From contig NZ_FZOL01000002.1 in the NCBI RefSeq assembly GCF_900188455.1, forward strand, positions 49,283-113,282: a stretch of DNA of 64,000 nt, given 5' to 3'. Origin of the DNA: Pseudomonas japonica. Lineage in GTDB: Bacteria > Pseudomonadota > Gammaproteobacteria > Pseudomonadales > Pseudomonadaceae. Under the pieces are notes generated by a model, which made no database searches, was not told the origin of the DNA, and was given only the letters and a program-made list of their open reading frames with translations. How positions within the stretch are numbered: the first letter of the stretch is position 1; every line of letters begins with the position of its first letter. Shown piece after piece: positions 16,318-24,486 of the stretch. The position numbers were made by a program, and so were the translations under genes.

Positions 16318-17724
16318 TTATTTTCGTTTCACGACCCAAAGAAGTTCGTGACGGCGCACTGCTTTGCGGAAGAACTCGTTTTCACCGAACGTCGACCCCC
16401 GCCGCCCCGCCAGCAGGCGTTGCAACACCCTGCGCAGGCGGCGCTTGAACGGCGGCCGCGGCTGCAGGTCATGCATCATACCCAGCGCCATGGCTTTGTC
16501 GCACTGGCGCCGAGGGTCCAGCGACAGACTGCAGGGCAGCCACAGATCGTCGCCTTCCGTAACCGGCGGTAGCGCTACCCCGGTACCGGTATCACCCATG
16601 GGCCAACGGTCGTTGTCATGCAGGTGATTGGCATAGCCGAGCAAGGTGTCCGGCTGCCAGTCGAGACCCTGCAGCGCCTCGACCACCGCCTGCTGGGCAC
16701 AGAGGTGATCCGGATGCGGATCGAGCAGCGGGTGCGGCAGCACGATGACCTGCGGCCTGGCGGTCGCGATCAGCGTGCGCAGGTCGGCCAGCAGGTTGTT
16801 CCAGCTCGGCACGCCATCGTCGCCGGGCAAGGCCTGGTGGTTGAACTGGCGAAACGGCCGGGTATCGCTGGTATCGGCTTCGCGGGAGCCGACAGGCTGA
16901 TCGGGGGCTGCCTGCATCGCCGGCAGTTGCAGGCAGAAATAGCCCAATTGCACGCAGCGCGCCTCGGCAACCCCGGCCCAGCGCGGTACCGCGATGCTGT
17001 CCCAGGCGCGCAGGCGGCCCTTGAGCTGTGCCGCGGCGGCGGGCGCCAGGCCCATCTGCTGATAGTGTTCGGCCTCGATCTCGCCCGCGGTCAGGGTGAC
17101 GATCCAGGTTTCCTCGGCCTGGCTGTACAGGCCATAGGCCGCCAGTTCCGCATCGTCGGCGTGGGGGGCGATGACCATCACCCGCTGGCGACGATAGTCG
17201 GGATGACGGATGACCCACAGCTTCGGCTCGCCGAGCAACCGGCAGCGATGCCCGCGCAGCGCCAGCCCACCCTCGTCGAGCGCGGCCCCCATGCCGCCGA
17301 GGTTGAGATAGCGCAGCCCGTTCACGCCGCGTTCGAAGGTCTGCAGGTCGCGGGCTTCGCCGCTGCCGAGGAACACCCCGGGATCGAGGAAGCGGCCCAG
17401 CCAGCTACTCTTGAGCCGAACCTGGAGGATCAGGGTTTCAGTGCCGTCCAGCAGCAACGGCTGCTCCGTGTGCAGGCGCCCCTCGCGCAAACGCACCGGC
17501 TGCTCGCAATCATCCGGGAAGCGATAGCGATAATCCTGCGCGGGCGAGTAGAACAGGTGATCGGCGAACCAGGCTTCGTGGGCGACCCACGCCACCAGCG
17601 CGAGCAGCAAGGGTACCCACCAGGCCACCAGCACGCCGACGGCGACCAGCAGCACCAGGCCGACCAGCAGCGCCACGCGCTTGTTGCGCCGGTGGCGCCG
17701 GAGCAATTGCTGCTTGCGGCTCAC
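16318..17724 (-). CDS. dnpA: PIG-L family de-N-acetylase, DnpA-like, membrane-anchored
   Basis: The 468-residue protein has a basic N-terminus and two hydrophobic segments (about residues 17-50), then a domain of ~130 residues, then the PIG-L/LmbE deacetylase fold. The zinc site is visible as APHADDAE (PHxDD motif) and the downstream HPDH in LLDPHPDHLCA. Start is a GTG at 17724 that overlaps the Mig-14-like stop by four bases; no ATG gives as good an N-terminus. In PAO1 DnpA (PA5002) is a de-N-acetylase in the LPS core locus linked to fluoroquinolone persistence. The enzyme probably removes an N-acetyl group from a core sugar. Confidence 0.82.
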   Translation of the reverse strand: MSRKQQLLRRHRRNKRVALLVGLVLLVAVGVLVAWWVPLLLALVAWVAHEAWFADHLFYSPAQDYRYRFPDDCEQPVRLREGRLHTEQPLLLDGTETLILQVRLKSSWLGRFLDPGVFLGSGEARDLQTFERGVNGLRYLNLGGMGAALDEGGLALRGHRCRLLGEPKLWVIRHPDYRRQRVMVIAPHADDAELAAYGLYSQAEETWIVTLTAGEIEAEHYQQMGLAPAAAAQLKGRLRAWDSIAVPRWAGVAEARCVQLGYFCLQLPAMQAAPDQPVGSREADTSDTRPFRQFNHQALPGDDGVPSWNNLLADLRTLIATARPQVIVLPHPLLDPHPDHLCAQQAVVEALQGLDWQPDTLLGYANHLHDNDRWPMGDTGTGVALPPVTEGDDLWLPCSLSLDPRRQCDKAMALGMMHDLQPRPPFKRRLRRVLQRLLAGRRGSTFGENEFFRKAVRRHELLWVVKRK

Positions 17725-18617
17725 AGCTGGAACACCGGCACGGGGTTGCACCAGCGGTCCTTGTACTCGCGATCCGCACGACCAAAGGAGAAACGCAGCG
17801 GCTTGTTGCGCGCCCGCGCGTCTTCCCAGGCGCTCTGGGTATTGAGGAAGCTGAGCACGCTGCCGGGACTGAACTCGCGGGTCTCGGGGTCGACGCCGCC
17901 GTTGATGTACTCGACGCTGACCCACTGCGGCGCTTCGACCCGGTACACCAGCTGGATGGCGATCGGCGTGTCATTGAGAAACACCACCGAGCCGATCAGC
18001 AGGGAACGCAGGCGCTCGACCGCCTCGGCCATGTGCTCGGCACCGGTGGCGGGGAAACCCCAGCGGCGCTGGAACAGATCGCAGTACATCGCGGCGATTT
18101 CCGCGCTGTCGAAATCCTGGATCGGCTTGACCACACCGCCCGCCTCTTCCAGCAGGCGCAGTTCGCGACGCTGGTTGTAGCGGAACTTCTTCGACAGCTC
18201 TTCCGGCTGGCGGGCCATGGCCAGCGCTTCGGTCTGCGGCTTGAGCCCGACGAAACGCCCCTGGTTGAGCTCGGAGAGGTAGCGCGCGGCATGGCGCAGC
18301 GGCGCCTGGGCAGTGTCGGCGGCCGGCAGGATGATTTCGGCGTTGCCGAGGTCGAACAGGCCTTTCTTGCCCTTGCGCTTGAGCACGTCCTTGGACAGGG
18401 CCAGGAAACGCCCCCAGGTCGGGATCGCCGCCTGGATCTCGCCGGAGTGCTGCCAGGCCAGGTAGCGCACCGGGATATCGGCCATCTCCGCCAGTTGCGC
18501 GACCACCAGTGGGTGAGTCGCGACGCTGCCGCCGAAGCGCGACCAGGTCTGTTCGTAGGTGCGTGCGTCGATGACGCTCCAGCCACGCTCGCGCCAGCCT
18601 TGAATAGAGTTGAGCAT
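17721..18617 (-). CDS. Mig-14-like protein (GNAT-fold, antimicrobial peptide resistance family)
   Basis: The 298-residue product resembles Mig-14 of Salmonella and its Pseudomonas homologue (PA5003, from memory), inner-membrane-associated proteins involved in polymyxin and cathelicidin resistance. The C-terminal half looks like a GNAT/FemX-type acyltransferase fold (SVVFLNDTPIAIQLVYRV, then SVEYINGGVDP and PGSVLSFLNTQSAWEDARA). A basic patch, ELSKKFRYNQRRELRLLEEAG, lies in the middle. The start at 18617 shares its A with the WapH stop (TGATG) and the stop overlaps dnpA, so it is fully embedded in the core operon. The biochemical reaction is unknown. Confidence 0.75.
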   Translation of the reverse strand: MLNSIQGWRERGWSVIDARTYEQTWSRFGGSVATHPLVVAQLAEMADIPVRYLAWQHSGEIQAAIPTWGRFLALSKDVLKRKGKKGLFDLGNAEIILPAADTAQAPLRHAARYLSELNQGRFVGLKPQTEALAMARQPEELSKKFRYNQRRELRLLEEAGGVVKPIQDFDSAEIAAMYCDLFQRRWGFPATGAEHMAEAVERLRSLLIGSVVFLNDTPIAIQLVYRVEAPQWVSVEYINGGVDPETREFSPGSVLSFLNTQSAWEDARARNKPLRFSFGRADREYKDRWCNPVPVFQL

Positions 18618-19747
18618 CAGACCTCCGCGGTCAGCGCGACGACAGCGGGCAAGCGCCAGAAAACGTCGCGTACCGCCTCGTCGGAAAAGCGCTGACGCAG
18701 GCGTTCCAGCATACGGGCGCGACATTCCTGGCGTTGCCCGTCATCCATCCCGGCGAGCACCTGCAGCGCTTGCGCCAGCCCGGCAGGATCGGCCAGCGGA
18801 AACAGCACGCCAACACCCTCGACGACTTCCGGTGCACCGCCACAGGCGGTCGCCGTTACCGGCACACCGGCCACCATGGCTTCCAGCAGGACCATGCCGA
18901 ACGGCTCGTGGTCCGAACTCAGGGCGAAAGCGTCGAACGCGGTGAAGTAACGCCGGGCATCGGTCACCTGGCCGAGGAAGTCTACCTGCCCGGCGATGCC
19001 CAGCTCGGCGGCCAGGGCCTCCAGCTTGTCGGCGAGGCGCCCCTTGCCGAGGATCGCCAGACGGGCACCCGCCGGCAGGTTCGGCAGGGCCTGGGCGAAC
19101 CCGCGCAACAGGGTCGCCTGGTCCTTGTCCGGATGCAGGCGCCCGACGTTGCCAACGATCCACGCCCGCGGATCCAGCTTCAGCGCCGCGCGCGCCTCGG
19201 CGGCGGGCACCAGCTGGCCTTGCAGCGCTTCGATATCGATGCGGTTGTACAGGGTCTGGATGCGTTCGGCCGGCCACTTTTTCAGCGAGCGGCGCATGTC
19301 GTCACGCACCGCGTCGGACACCCCGAGCAGGCTCAGACGCTTGCTGAACAGGTTGGCCAGCAACTGGCGGCTGCCGCGCTGGTAGTCACCGAAGGCGTGA
19401 TGCACGCCAATGACCGCCAGACGCGTGGCCAGCAGTGCGATGTAGACGGGCTTGAAACGATGGGCGATGCAGAAACTGAAGTCGCGCGCCGCCACGATCC
19501 TGCGCAGCGCGGCGATCGCGCCCAGCTTCAGGCCACGAATGGCGCTGGAGCTGAATTCGAGAAACAGCACTTCGTCACTGGCGCAGCCCTCGGCGACCCG
19601 GGGATCGGCCTTGCCAGTGAGAAATACCGTGGTGACCTTGTAGCCGCTGCCGGCGAACAGGCTGGCGTACTGACGGGCGCAATCGAGAAAGGGCCCGTCA
19701 TAGCCATGGCAGAACTGCAGGACGCGCTTGTCAGTCGAGCGTGTCAT
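18617..19747 (-). CDS. wapH: Family 4 glycosyltransferase, WapH-like (LPS outer core)
   Basis: The 376-residue GT-B enzyme has VGNVGRLHPDKDQATLLRGF as the start of its donor-binding domain and the EX7E motif in SSDHEPFGMVLLEAMVAG. It follows the carbamoyltransferase gene with a 17-base overlap. In PAO1 WapH (PA5004) occupies this position and is assigned as an outer-core glucosyltransferase. The sequence supports the family; the exact linkage is from synteny. Confidence 0.78.
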   Translation of the reverse strand: MTRSTDKRVLQFCHGYDGPFLDCARQYASLFAGSGYKVTTVFLTGKADPRVAEGCASDEVLFLEFSSSAIRGLKLGAIAALRRIVAARDFSFCIAHRFKPVYIALLATRLAVIGVHHAFGDYQRGSRQLLANLFSKRLSLLGVSDAVRDDMRRSLKKWPAERIQTLYNRIDIEALQGQLVPAAEARAALKLDPRAWIVGNVGRLHPDKDQATLLRGFAQALPNLPAGARLAILGKGRLADKLEALAAELGIAGQVDFLGQVTDARRYFTAFDAFALSSDHEPFGMVLLEAMVAGVPVTATACGGAPEVVEGVGVLFPLADPAGLAQALQVLAGMDDGQRQECRARMLERLRQRFSDEAVRDVFWRLPAVVALTAEV

Positions 19748-21488
19748 AGGCTTTCGCGCCGTCCTTCACCACCAGAATGTCTTCCATGATCAGGTACTGA
19801 AGGTCGGAACCGAAGAACATGTTCAGTGCGTCGGTCGGCGAGCAGATCATCGGTTCGCCACGGCGGTTGAGCGAGGTGTTCAGCGACACACCGTTGCCGG
19901 TCAGGACTTCCAGCGCTTTCATCATGTCGTAGTAGCGCGGGTTGTACTCGCGCTTGAGCACCTGGGCACGGGACGTACCGTCTTCGTGAACCACTTCCGG
20001 CACACGGGTCTTCCACTCTTCCGCCACTTCGAAGGTGAAGGTCATGAACGGCGCCGGGTGGTCGACCTTGATCATCTGCGGGCCGACGGTGTCCAGCATG
20101 GACGGGCAGAATGGCCTCCAGCGCTCGCGGAACTTGATCTGCTCGTTGATCCGGTTGGCCACGCCCGGCACGCTCGGGCAGCCGATGATGGAACGACCGC
20201 CAAGGGCACGCGGACCGAACTCCATGCGGCCCTGGAACCAGGCCACCGGATTGCCGTCGACCATGATTTTGGCGATGCGCTCCGGCATGTCGTCGATCTT
20301 GCGCCACTTCGGCGCGCTCGGATGACGGGCACAGGCGGCGATCACGTCTTCGTTGGAGTAGGACGGGCCGAGGTAGACGTGCTCCATCTTCTCCACCGGC
20401 ACACCACGGGCGTGGGAGACGTAGGCCGCGGCACCGACCGCGGTACCGGCGTCGCCGGACGCCGGCTGGACGAACAGCTCCTTGAGGTCCGGGCGGGCGA
20501 TGATCTTCTGGTTCAGCTTGACGTTCAGCGCGCAGCCGCCGGCGAAGGCCAGCTTGCCGGTTTCCTTGAGGATGTCGCCCAGGTAGTGGTCGATCATCTG
20601 CAGCGCCAGCTTCTCGAACAGCGCCTGCATGCTCGCGGCGTAGTGGATGTACGGCTCGTCGGCGATGTCGCCTTCGCGCTTCGGCCCCAGCCACTCGATC
20701 AGCTTCGGCGAGAAGTAGAAGCCCTTGCCCTTCTCTTTGTAGCGGCGCAGGCCGATGACGTTGGCGTACTCGGTGTTGATCACCAGCTCGCCATTTTCGA
20801 AGCTGGCCAGGCGCGAGAAGTCATATTTGCTGGCGTCGCCATACGGCGCCATGCCCATGACCTTGAACTCGCCGTCGAGCATCTCGAAGCCGAGGAACTC
20901 GGTGATCGCGCCGTACAGGCCGCCCAGCGAGTCCGGATCGTAGAACTCCTTGAGCTTGTGGATCTTGCCGTTCTCGCCGTAGCCGAAGAAGGTAGTGGCG
21001 TATTCGCCCTTGCCGTCGATCCCGAGGATCGCGGTCTTCTCCTTGAAGCCCGAGCAGTGATACGCGCTGGACGCGTGGGCCAGGTGGTGCTCGACCGGCT
21101 CGATCTTGATCTTCTTCGGATCGAAGCCCAGTTGCTCCAGGCACCAGACGATCTTCTTGCGGTAGCGCTTGTAGCGGCGGTTACCCATCAGGATCGCGTC
21201 GAGGGCGCGGTCAGGGGCATACCAGTAGCGCTTGGCGTAGTGCCAGCGAGCCTTGCCGAACAGGCTGATGGGAGCGAACGGGATCGCGACCACATCGACG
21301 TCGGACGGCTTGATGCCGGCCTGTTCGAGACAGAACTTCGCCGATTCGTAAGGCATGCGGTTCTTTGCATGTTTATCGCGCACGAAGCGCTCTTCTTCAG
21401 CGGCGGCGATCAGCTTGCCGTCGATGTACAGGGCCGCGGAAGGATCATGGCTAAGGGCGCCGGACAGGCCAAGAATCGTCAATGCCAA
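19731..21488 (-). CDS. wapO: O-carbamoyltransferase of the LPS core (NodU/CmcH family)
   Basis: The 585-residue enzyme belongs to the NodU/TobZ family that transfers carbamoyl from carbamoyl phosphate via carbamoyl-AMP to a sugar hydroxyl. Visible features are GLSGALSHDPSAAL at the N-terminus, the metal-binding HHLAHASSAY, and FGPRALGGRSIIG in the C-terminal carbamoyl-transfer domain. In P. aeruginosa the homologue at this locus (PA5005) carbamoylates the second core heptose. The start appears to be TTG at 21488, with AAGAGG eight bases upstream; no in-frame ATG gives the conserved N-terminus. It is the first gene of the minus-strand core operon, behind a TATAAT box. Confidence 0.85.
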   Translation of the reverse strand: MALTILGLSGALSHDPSAALYIDGKLIAAAEEERFVRDKHAKNRMPYESAKFCLEQAGIKPSDVDVVAIPFAPISLFGKARWHYAKRYWYAPDRALDAILMGNRRYKRYRKKIVWCLEQLGFDPKKIKIEPVEHHLAHASSAYHCSGFKEKTAILGIDGKGEYATTFFGYGENGKIHKLKEFYDPDSLGGLYGAITEFLGFEMLDGEFKVMGMAPYGDASKYDFSRLASFENGELVINTEYANVIGLRRYKEKGKGFYFSPKLIEWLGPKREGDIADEPYIHYAASMQALFEKLALQMIDHYLGDILKETGKLAFAGGCALNVKLNQKIIARPDLKELFVQPASGDAGTAVGAAAYVSHARGVPVEKMEHVYLGPSYSNEDVIAACARHPSAPKWRKIDDMPERIAKIMVDGNPVAWFQGRMEFGPRALGGRSIIGCPSVPGVANRINEQIKFRERWRPFCPSMLDTVGPQMIKVDHPAPFMTFTFEVAEEWKTRVPEVVHEDGTSRAQVLKREYNPRYYDMMKALEVLTGNGVSLNTSLNRRGEPMICSPTDALNMFFGSDLQYLIMEDILVVKDGAKAYDTLD

Positions 21489-21556
21489 GGGTCTAGCCTC
21501 TTCATTCGGTAAAAATGCGCCCCGGCCTCATGGGCGGGCGGCGGCGAAAGGGCGGG

Positions 21557-21562
21557 ATTATA
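21557..21562 (-). promoter_or_regulatory. Candidate -10 box for the LPS core operon
   Basis: On the minus strand the bases read TATAAT, a perfect -10, about 69 bases before the TTG start of the carbamoyltransferase gene. I find no good -35 at 16-18 bases (CCAATT is the best), so an activator or an extended interaction may be needed. Confidence 0.5.
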
Positions 21563-21636
21563 GCGCAAAGCGGGTGGGCAATTGGAGGGGCGGTGGAGGC
21601 CCGGTTTTGCGGGGGAATGCTGAAGTTTTATTGATC

Positions 21637-21679
21637 TTGAGGGACTCATCGCTGGCAAGCCAGCGATAAGGCCCTCAAG
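21637..21679. terminator. Nested hairpin downstream of rlmJ
   Basis: An inner stem (ATCGCTGGC 21648-21656 with GCCAGCGAT 21659-21667) is enclosed by an outer one (CTTGAGGG 21637-21644 with the complementary bases ending at 21679). It lies just after the rlmJ stop on the minus strand and upstream of the divergent core-operon promoter. The sequence is REP-like. Confidence 0.6.
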
Positions 21680-21688
21680 CCCGCTACA

Positions 21689-22525
21689 TCATTCAGCGAT
21701 CAGCCAGTCCATGCGCCAACTGCCGCCGGTCTGCCCCAGGCACTCGGCCAGCCACGGCAGGAACGCGCGCAGTTCCTCCTCCAGCCCCCACGGCGGGTTG
21801 GCGATGGCCAGCCCGGAGCCATTCAGGCAGTCCGGGGTGTCCTGCGGATGCACATACAGCTCGACCCGCAGCAGCTTCGGCGCGCCGGTGCTGGTCAGGT
21901 CCTGGTAGAAGCGCACCAGCTGGCGCTGATCCTTGATCGGGTACCAGATCGCCGCGACGGTCTGGCGCATGCGCGCGATCGCCTCTTTCATCGCGGTGGT
22001 GCAACGTTTGAGCTCATCAGGCTTTTCGAACGGCGGGTCGATCAGCATCACCGCGCGCTTTTCCTGCACCGGCAGCAGCGCCCGCGGCACGTGCCAGCCC
22101 TCGCCCAGGTGCACGGCGACGCGCGGGTCCTTCTTCATGTTGTCCTTGAGCAGGCGCCCGTCTTCCGGGTGCTTCTCGTTGAGCAGCACGCGGTCCTGCT
22201 GGCGCGCCATGCGCCGCGCCAGCTCCGGCGAGCCCGGGTAGTAACGCAGTTCGCCATCGGCATTCAGGCGCCGCACGATGCGCAGGTAATCCGCGGTGAT
22301 CTCCGGCAGATCGTCGCGCCCCCAGAGCCGGCCGATACCCTCGATCCACTCGCCGGTGCGGGTCGCCTGGTCACCCTGCAGGTCGTACAGGCCGAGGCCG
22401 GCATGGGTGTCGATATAGGCGAACGGCTGCTCCTTGCGCGACATCAGGGCAATGAGGCGGGTCAGCACGATGTGCTTGAAGACGTCGGCGTGGTTGCCGG
22501 CGTGGAAGGCGTGACGATAGTTCAT
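21689..22525 (-). CDS. rlmJ: 23S rRNA (adenine-2030 N6) methyltransferase
   Basis: The 278-residue enzyme methylates N6 of A2030 in 23S rRNA using SAM. The N-terminus MNYRHAFHAGNHADVFKH is a hallmark of RlmJ, THAGLGLYDL near residue 41 fits the SAM-binding glycine loop, and LIDPPFEKPDE puts the N6-adenine methylase DPPF motif at residues 163-166. Length matches E. coli RlmJ (280). It is monocistronic, between a REP-like terminator and the putP terminator. Confidence 0.95.
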   Translation of the reverse strand: MNYRHAFHAGNHADVFKHIVLTRLIALMSRKEQPFAYIDTHAGLGLYDLQGDQATRTGEWIEGIGRLWGRDDLPEITADYLRIVRRLNADGELRYYPGSPELARRMARQQDRVLLNEKHPEDGRLLKDNMKKDPRVAVHLGEGWHVPRALLPVQEKRAVMLIDPPFEKPDELKRCTTAMKEAIARMRQTVAAIWYPIKDQRQLVRFYQDLTSTGAPKLLRVELYVHPQDTPDCLNGSGLAIANPPWGLEEELRAFLPWLAECLGQTGGSWRMDWLIAE

Positions 22526-22596
22526 GGCAACTCCTGAGGGGCCGGGAAGTTTACCCGTTCAGGCACGCGCCGTCAGGTTGCGCCCGCCGAAACGAC

Positions 22597-22629
22597 AACG
22601 GCCCGCCTCTCGGAAAGAGGCGGGCCGTT
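22597..22629. terminator. Rho-independent-type terminator of putP
   Basis: A perfect 14-bp stem (22597-22610 with 22616-22629) built on GGCCCGCCTCT and a 5-nt loop lies 20 bases past the putP stop. The following T-tract is short in both directions. Confidence 0.75.
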
Positions 22630-22649
22630 TCAGACGACGCTAACGCAGG

Positions 22650-24131
22650 TTACTTGTTGGCGTGGTAGTCCGCGTCGGCCTTCTCGAAGCGCGCGACCAT
22701 GCTGGACGACGCACGACCGGCCTTGCTCACCAGCACGATGGCGATGGTGGCGAAGAGGAAGCCCGGGATGATCTCGTACAGGCTGGTGCCCGAATAGTTC
22801 TTCCACAGGATCACGGTCAGCGCACCGACCACGATGCCAGCCAGCGCACCGTTGCGGGTCATGCCTTTCCACAGCACCGAGAGCAGTACCACCGGACCGA
22901 AGGCGGCACCGAAGCCGGCCCAGGCGTAGGCAACCAGGCCCAGTACGCGGTTTTCCGGATTGGCGGCCAGGGCGATGGCGATCAGGGCCACGGCCAGGAC
23001 CATCAGGCGGCCGACCCAGACCAGCTCACCCTGCGAAGCGTTCTTGCGCAGGAAGGTCTTGTAGAAGTCTTCGGTCAGGGCACTGGAGCAGACCAGCAGC
23101 TGGCAGCTCAGGGTGCTCATCACCGCCGCCAGGATGGCCGACAGCAGGACACCGGCGATCCATGGGTTGAACAGGATCTTGGCCAGCTCGATGAACACGC
23201 GCTCGTGGTTCTCGGTGACCGGACCCGCCACTTCAGGATGCGCCGAGAAGTAGGCGATGCCGAAGAAGCCCACGGCACAGGTACCGGCCAGGCACAGGAT
23301 CATCCAGGTCATGGAGATGCGACGGGCGTTGGCGATCGACTTCACCGAGTCGGCGGCCATGAAACGCGCCAGGATGTGCGGCTGGCCGAAGTAGCCCAGA
23401 CCCCAGCCCATCAGCGAGATGATGCCGATGAAGGAGGCGTTGCGGAACATGTCGAAGTTGGCCGGGTTCTGCGCCTCGATGGCGAGGAAGGTGGTATCCA
23501 CGCCACCGGTGGCCAGCAGGACGAAGATCGGCGTCAGCAGCAGGGCGAAGATCATCAGACCGGCCTGCACGGTGTCGGTCCAGCTCACTGCCAGGAAACC
23601 GCCGACGAAGGTATAGGCGATGGTCGCGGCGGCACCGGCCCACAGCGCGGTCTCGTACGGCATGCCGAAGGTGCTTTCGAACAGACGGGCACCGGCAACG
23701 ATGCCGGACGCGCAATAGATGGTGAAGAACACCAGGATCACCACCGCGGAGATGATCCGCAGCAGACCGCTGTGGTCTTCGAAACGGCTGGCGAAGTAAT
23801 CCGGCAGGGTCAGCGCATCGCCGTTGTGCTCGGTCTGTACCCGCAGGCGACCGGCGACGAACAGCCAGTTCAGGTAGGCGCCGATGGTCAGGCCGATGGC
23901 GATCCAGGCTTCCGACAGACCCGACATGTAGATGGCGCCCGGCAGGCCCATCAGCAGCCAGCCGCTCATGTCGGAGGCGCCGGCGGACAGTGCGGTCACG
24001 ACGCTGCCGAGGCTGCGGCCACCGAGGATGTAGTCGGAAAGGTTCTTGGTGGAGCGATAGGCCATGAAGCCGATCAGCACCATTACCGCGATGTAGATCA
24101 CGAAAGTGATCGTGATGGGATTGCTTGTCAT
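22650..24131 (-). CDS. putP: Sodium/proline symporter
   Basis: The 493-residue carrier belongs to the sodium:solute symporter family, with about 13 membrane helices and the LeuT fold. GGRSLGSVVTALSAGASDMSG near residues 37-57 is the sodium-site region, and RFMAADSVKSIANARRI in the middle is typical of PutP. It imports proline with sodium. It is divergent from putA across a 355-base region full of GTTGCA boxes, as in enterics, so both are probably repressed by PutA without proline. Length is close to E. coli PutP (502). Confidence 0.96.
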   Translation of the reverse strand: MTSNPITITFVIYIAVMVLIGFMAYRSTKNLSDYILGGRSLGSVVTALSAGASDMSGWLLMGLPGAIYMSGLSEAWIAIGLTIGAYLNWLFVAGRLRVQTEHNGDALTLPDYFASRFEDHSGLLRIISAVVILVFFTIYCASGIVAGARLFESTFGMPYETALWAGAAATIAYTFVGGFLAVSWTDTVQAGLMIFALLLTPIFVLLATGGVDTTFLAIEAQNPANFDMFRNASFIGIISLMGWGLGYFGQPHILARFMAADSVKSIANARRISMTWMILCLAGTCAVGFFGIAYFSAHPEVAGPVTENHERVFIELAKILFNPWIAGVLLSAILAAVMSTLSCQLLVCSSALTEDFYKTFLRKNASQGELVWVGRLMVLAVALIAIALAANPENRVLGLVAYAWAGFGAAFGPVVLLSVLWKGMTRNGALAGIVVGALTVILWKNYSGTSLYEIIPGFLFATIAIVLVSKAGRASSSMVARFEKADADYHANK

Positions 24132-24179
24132 GTATTGCGCCCTGGCGTTTGTTTTTATGTAGCGACAGCCTCAGACGAG

Positions 24180-24416
24180 GTTGCACCCAGGCCACGAATG
24201 CTATGCAACAACCCAAACGAGGTGCAACCATTTTTACAAAGGTAGTTGCACCTTTGACCAAAAATCCGACAACAGCCTCTTTTTGCTTCTTTTCGGCGCA
24301 AAAAAATCGTTTTTCATAAGCGAATGCACCTATAAAAGCCGTTTCAGTCGTACGGTTTTCCGCGACATGACGAGTTGCACCTCCGCTCGCGAAAAATTGG
24401 GTTGCACTAGGTTGCA
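24180..24416. promoter_or_regulatory. putP-putA control region with seven GTTGCA (PutA operator) sites
   Basis: The 355-base gap 24132-24486 has no gene. It contains GTTGCA in forward orientation at 24180, 24245, 24374, 24401 and 24411, and its complement at 24204-24209 and 24223-24228. Most are extended to GTTGCAC(C). E. coli PutA recognises GTTGCA in the put intergenic region through its N-terminal ribbon-helix-helix, and the PutA here has that domain. The middle (24260-24350) is AT-rich, likely holding the promoters. Spacing of the last two sites is 10 bases, one helical turn. Confidence 0.8.
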
Positions 24417-24486
24417 CCCGGAAACGCGCACGGCTAATCTTGGCGCCAGCTTAGCCACGGCCCAGTGGCAATAAAGAGGATAAGAA

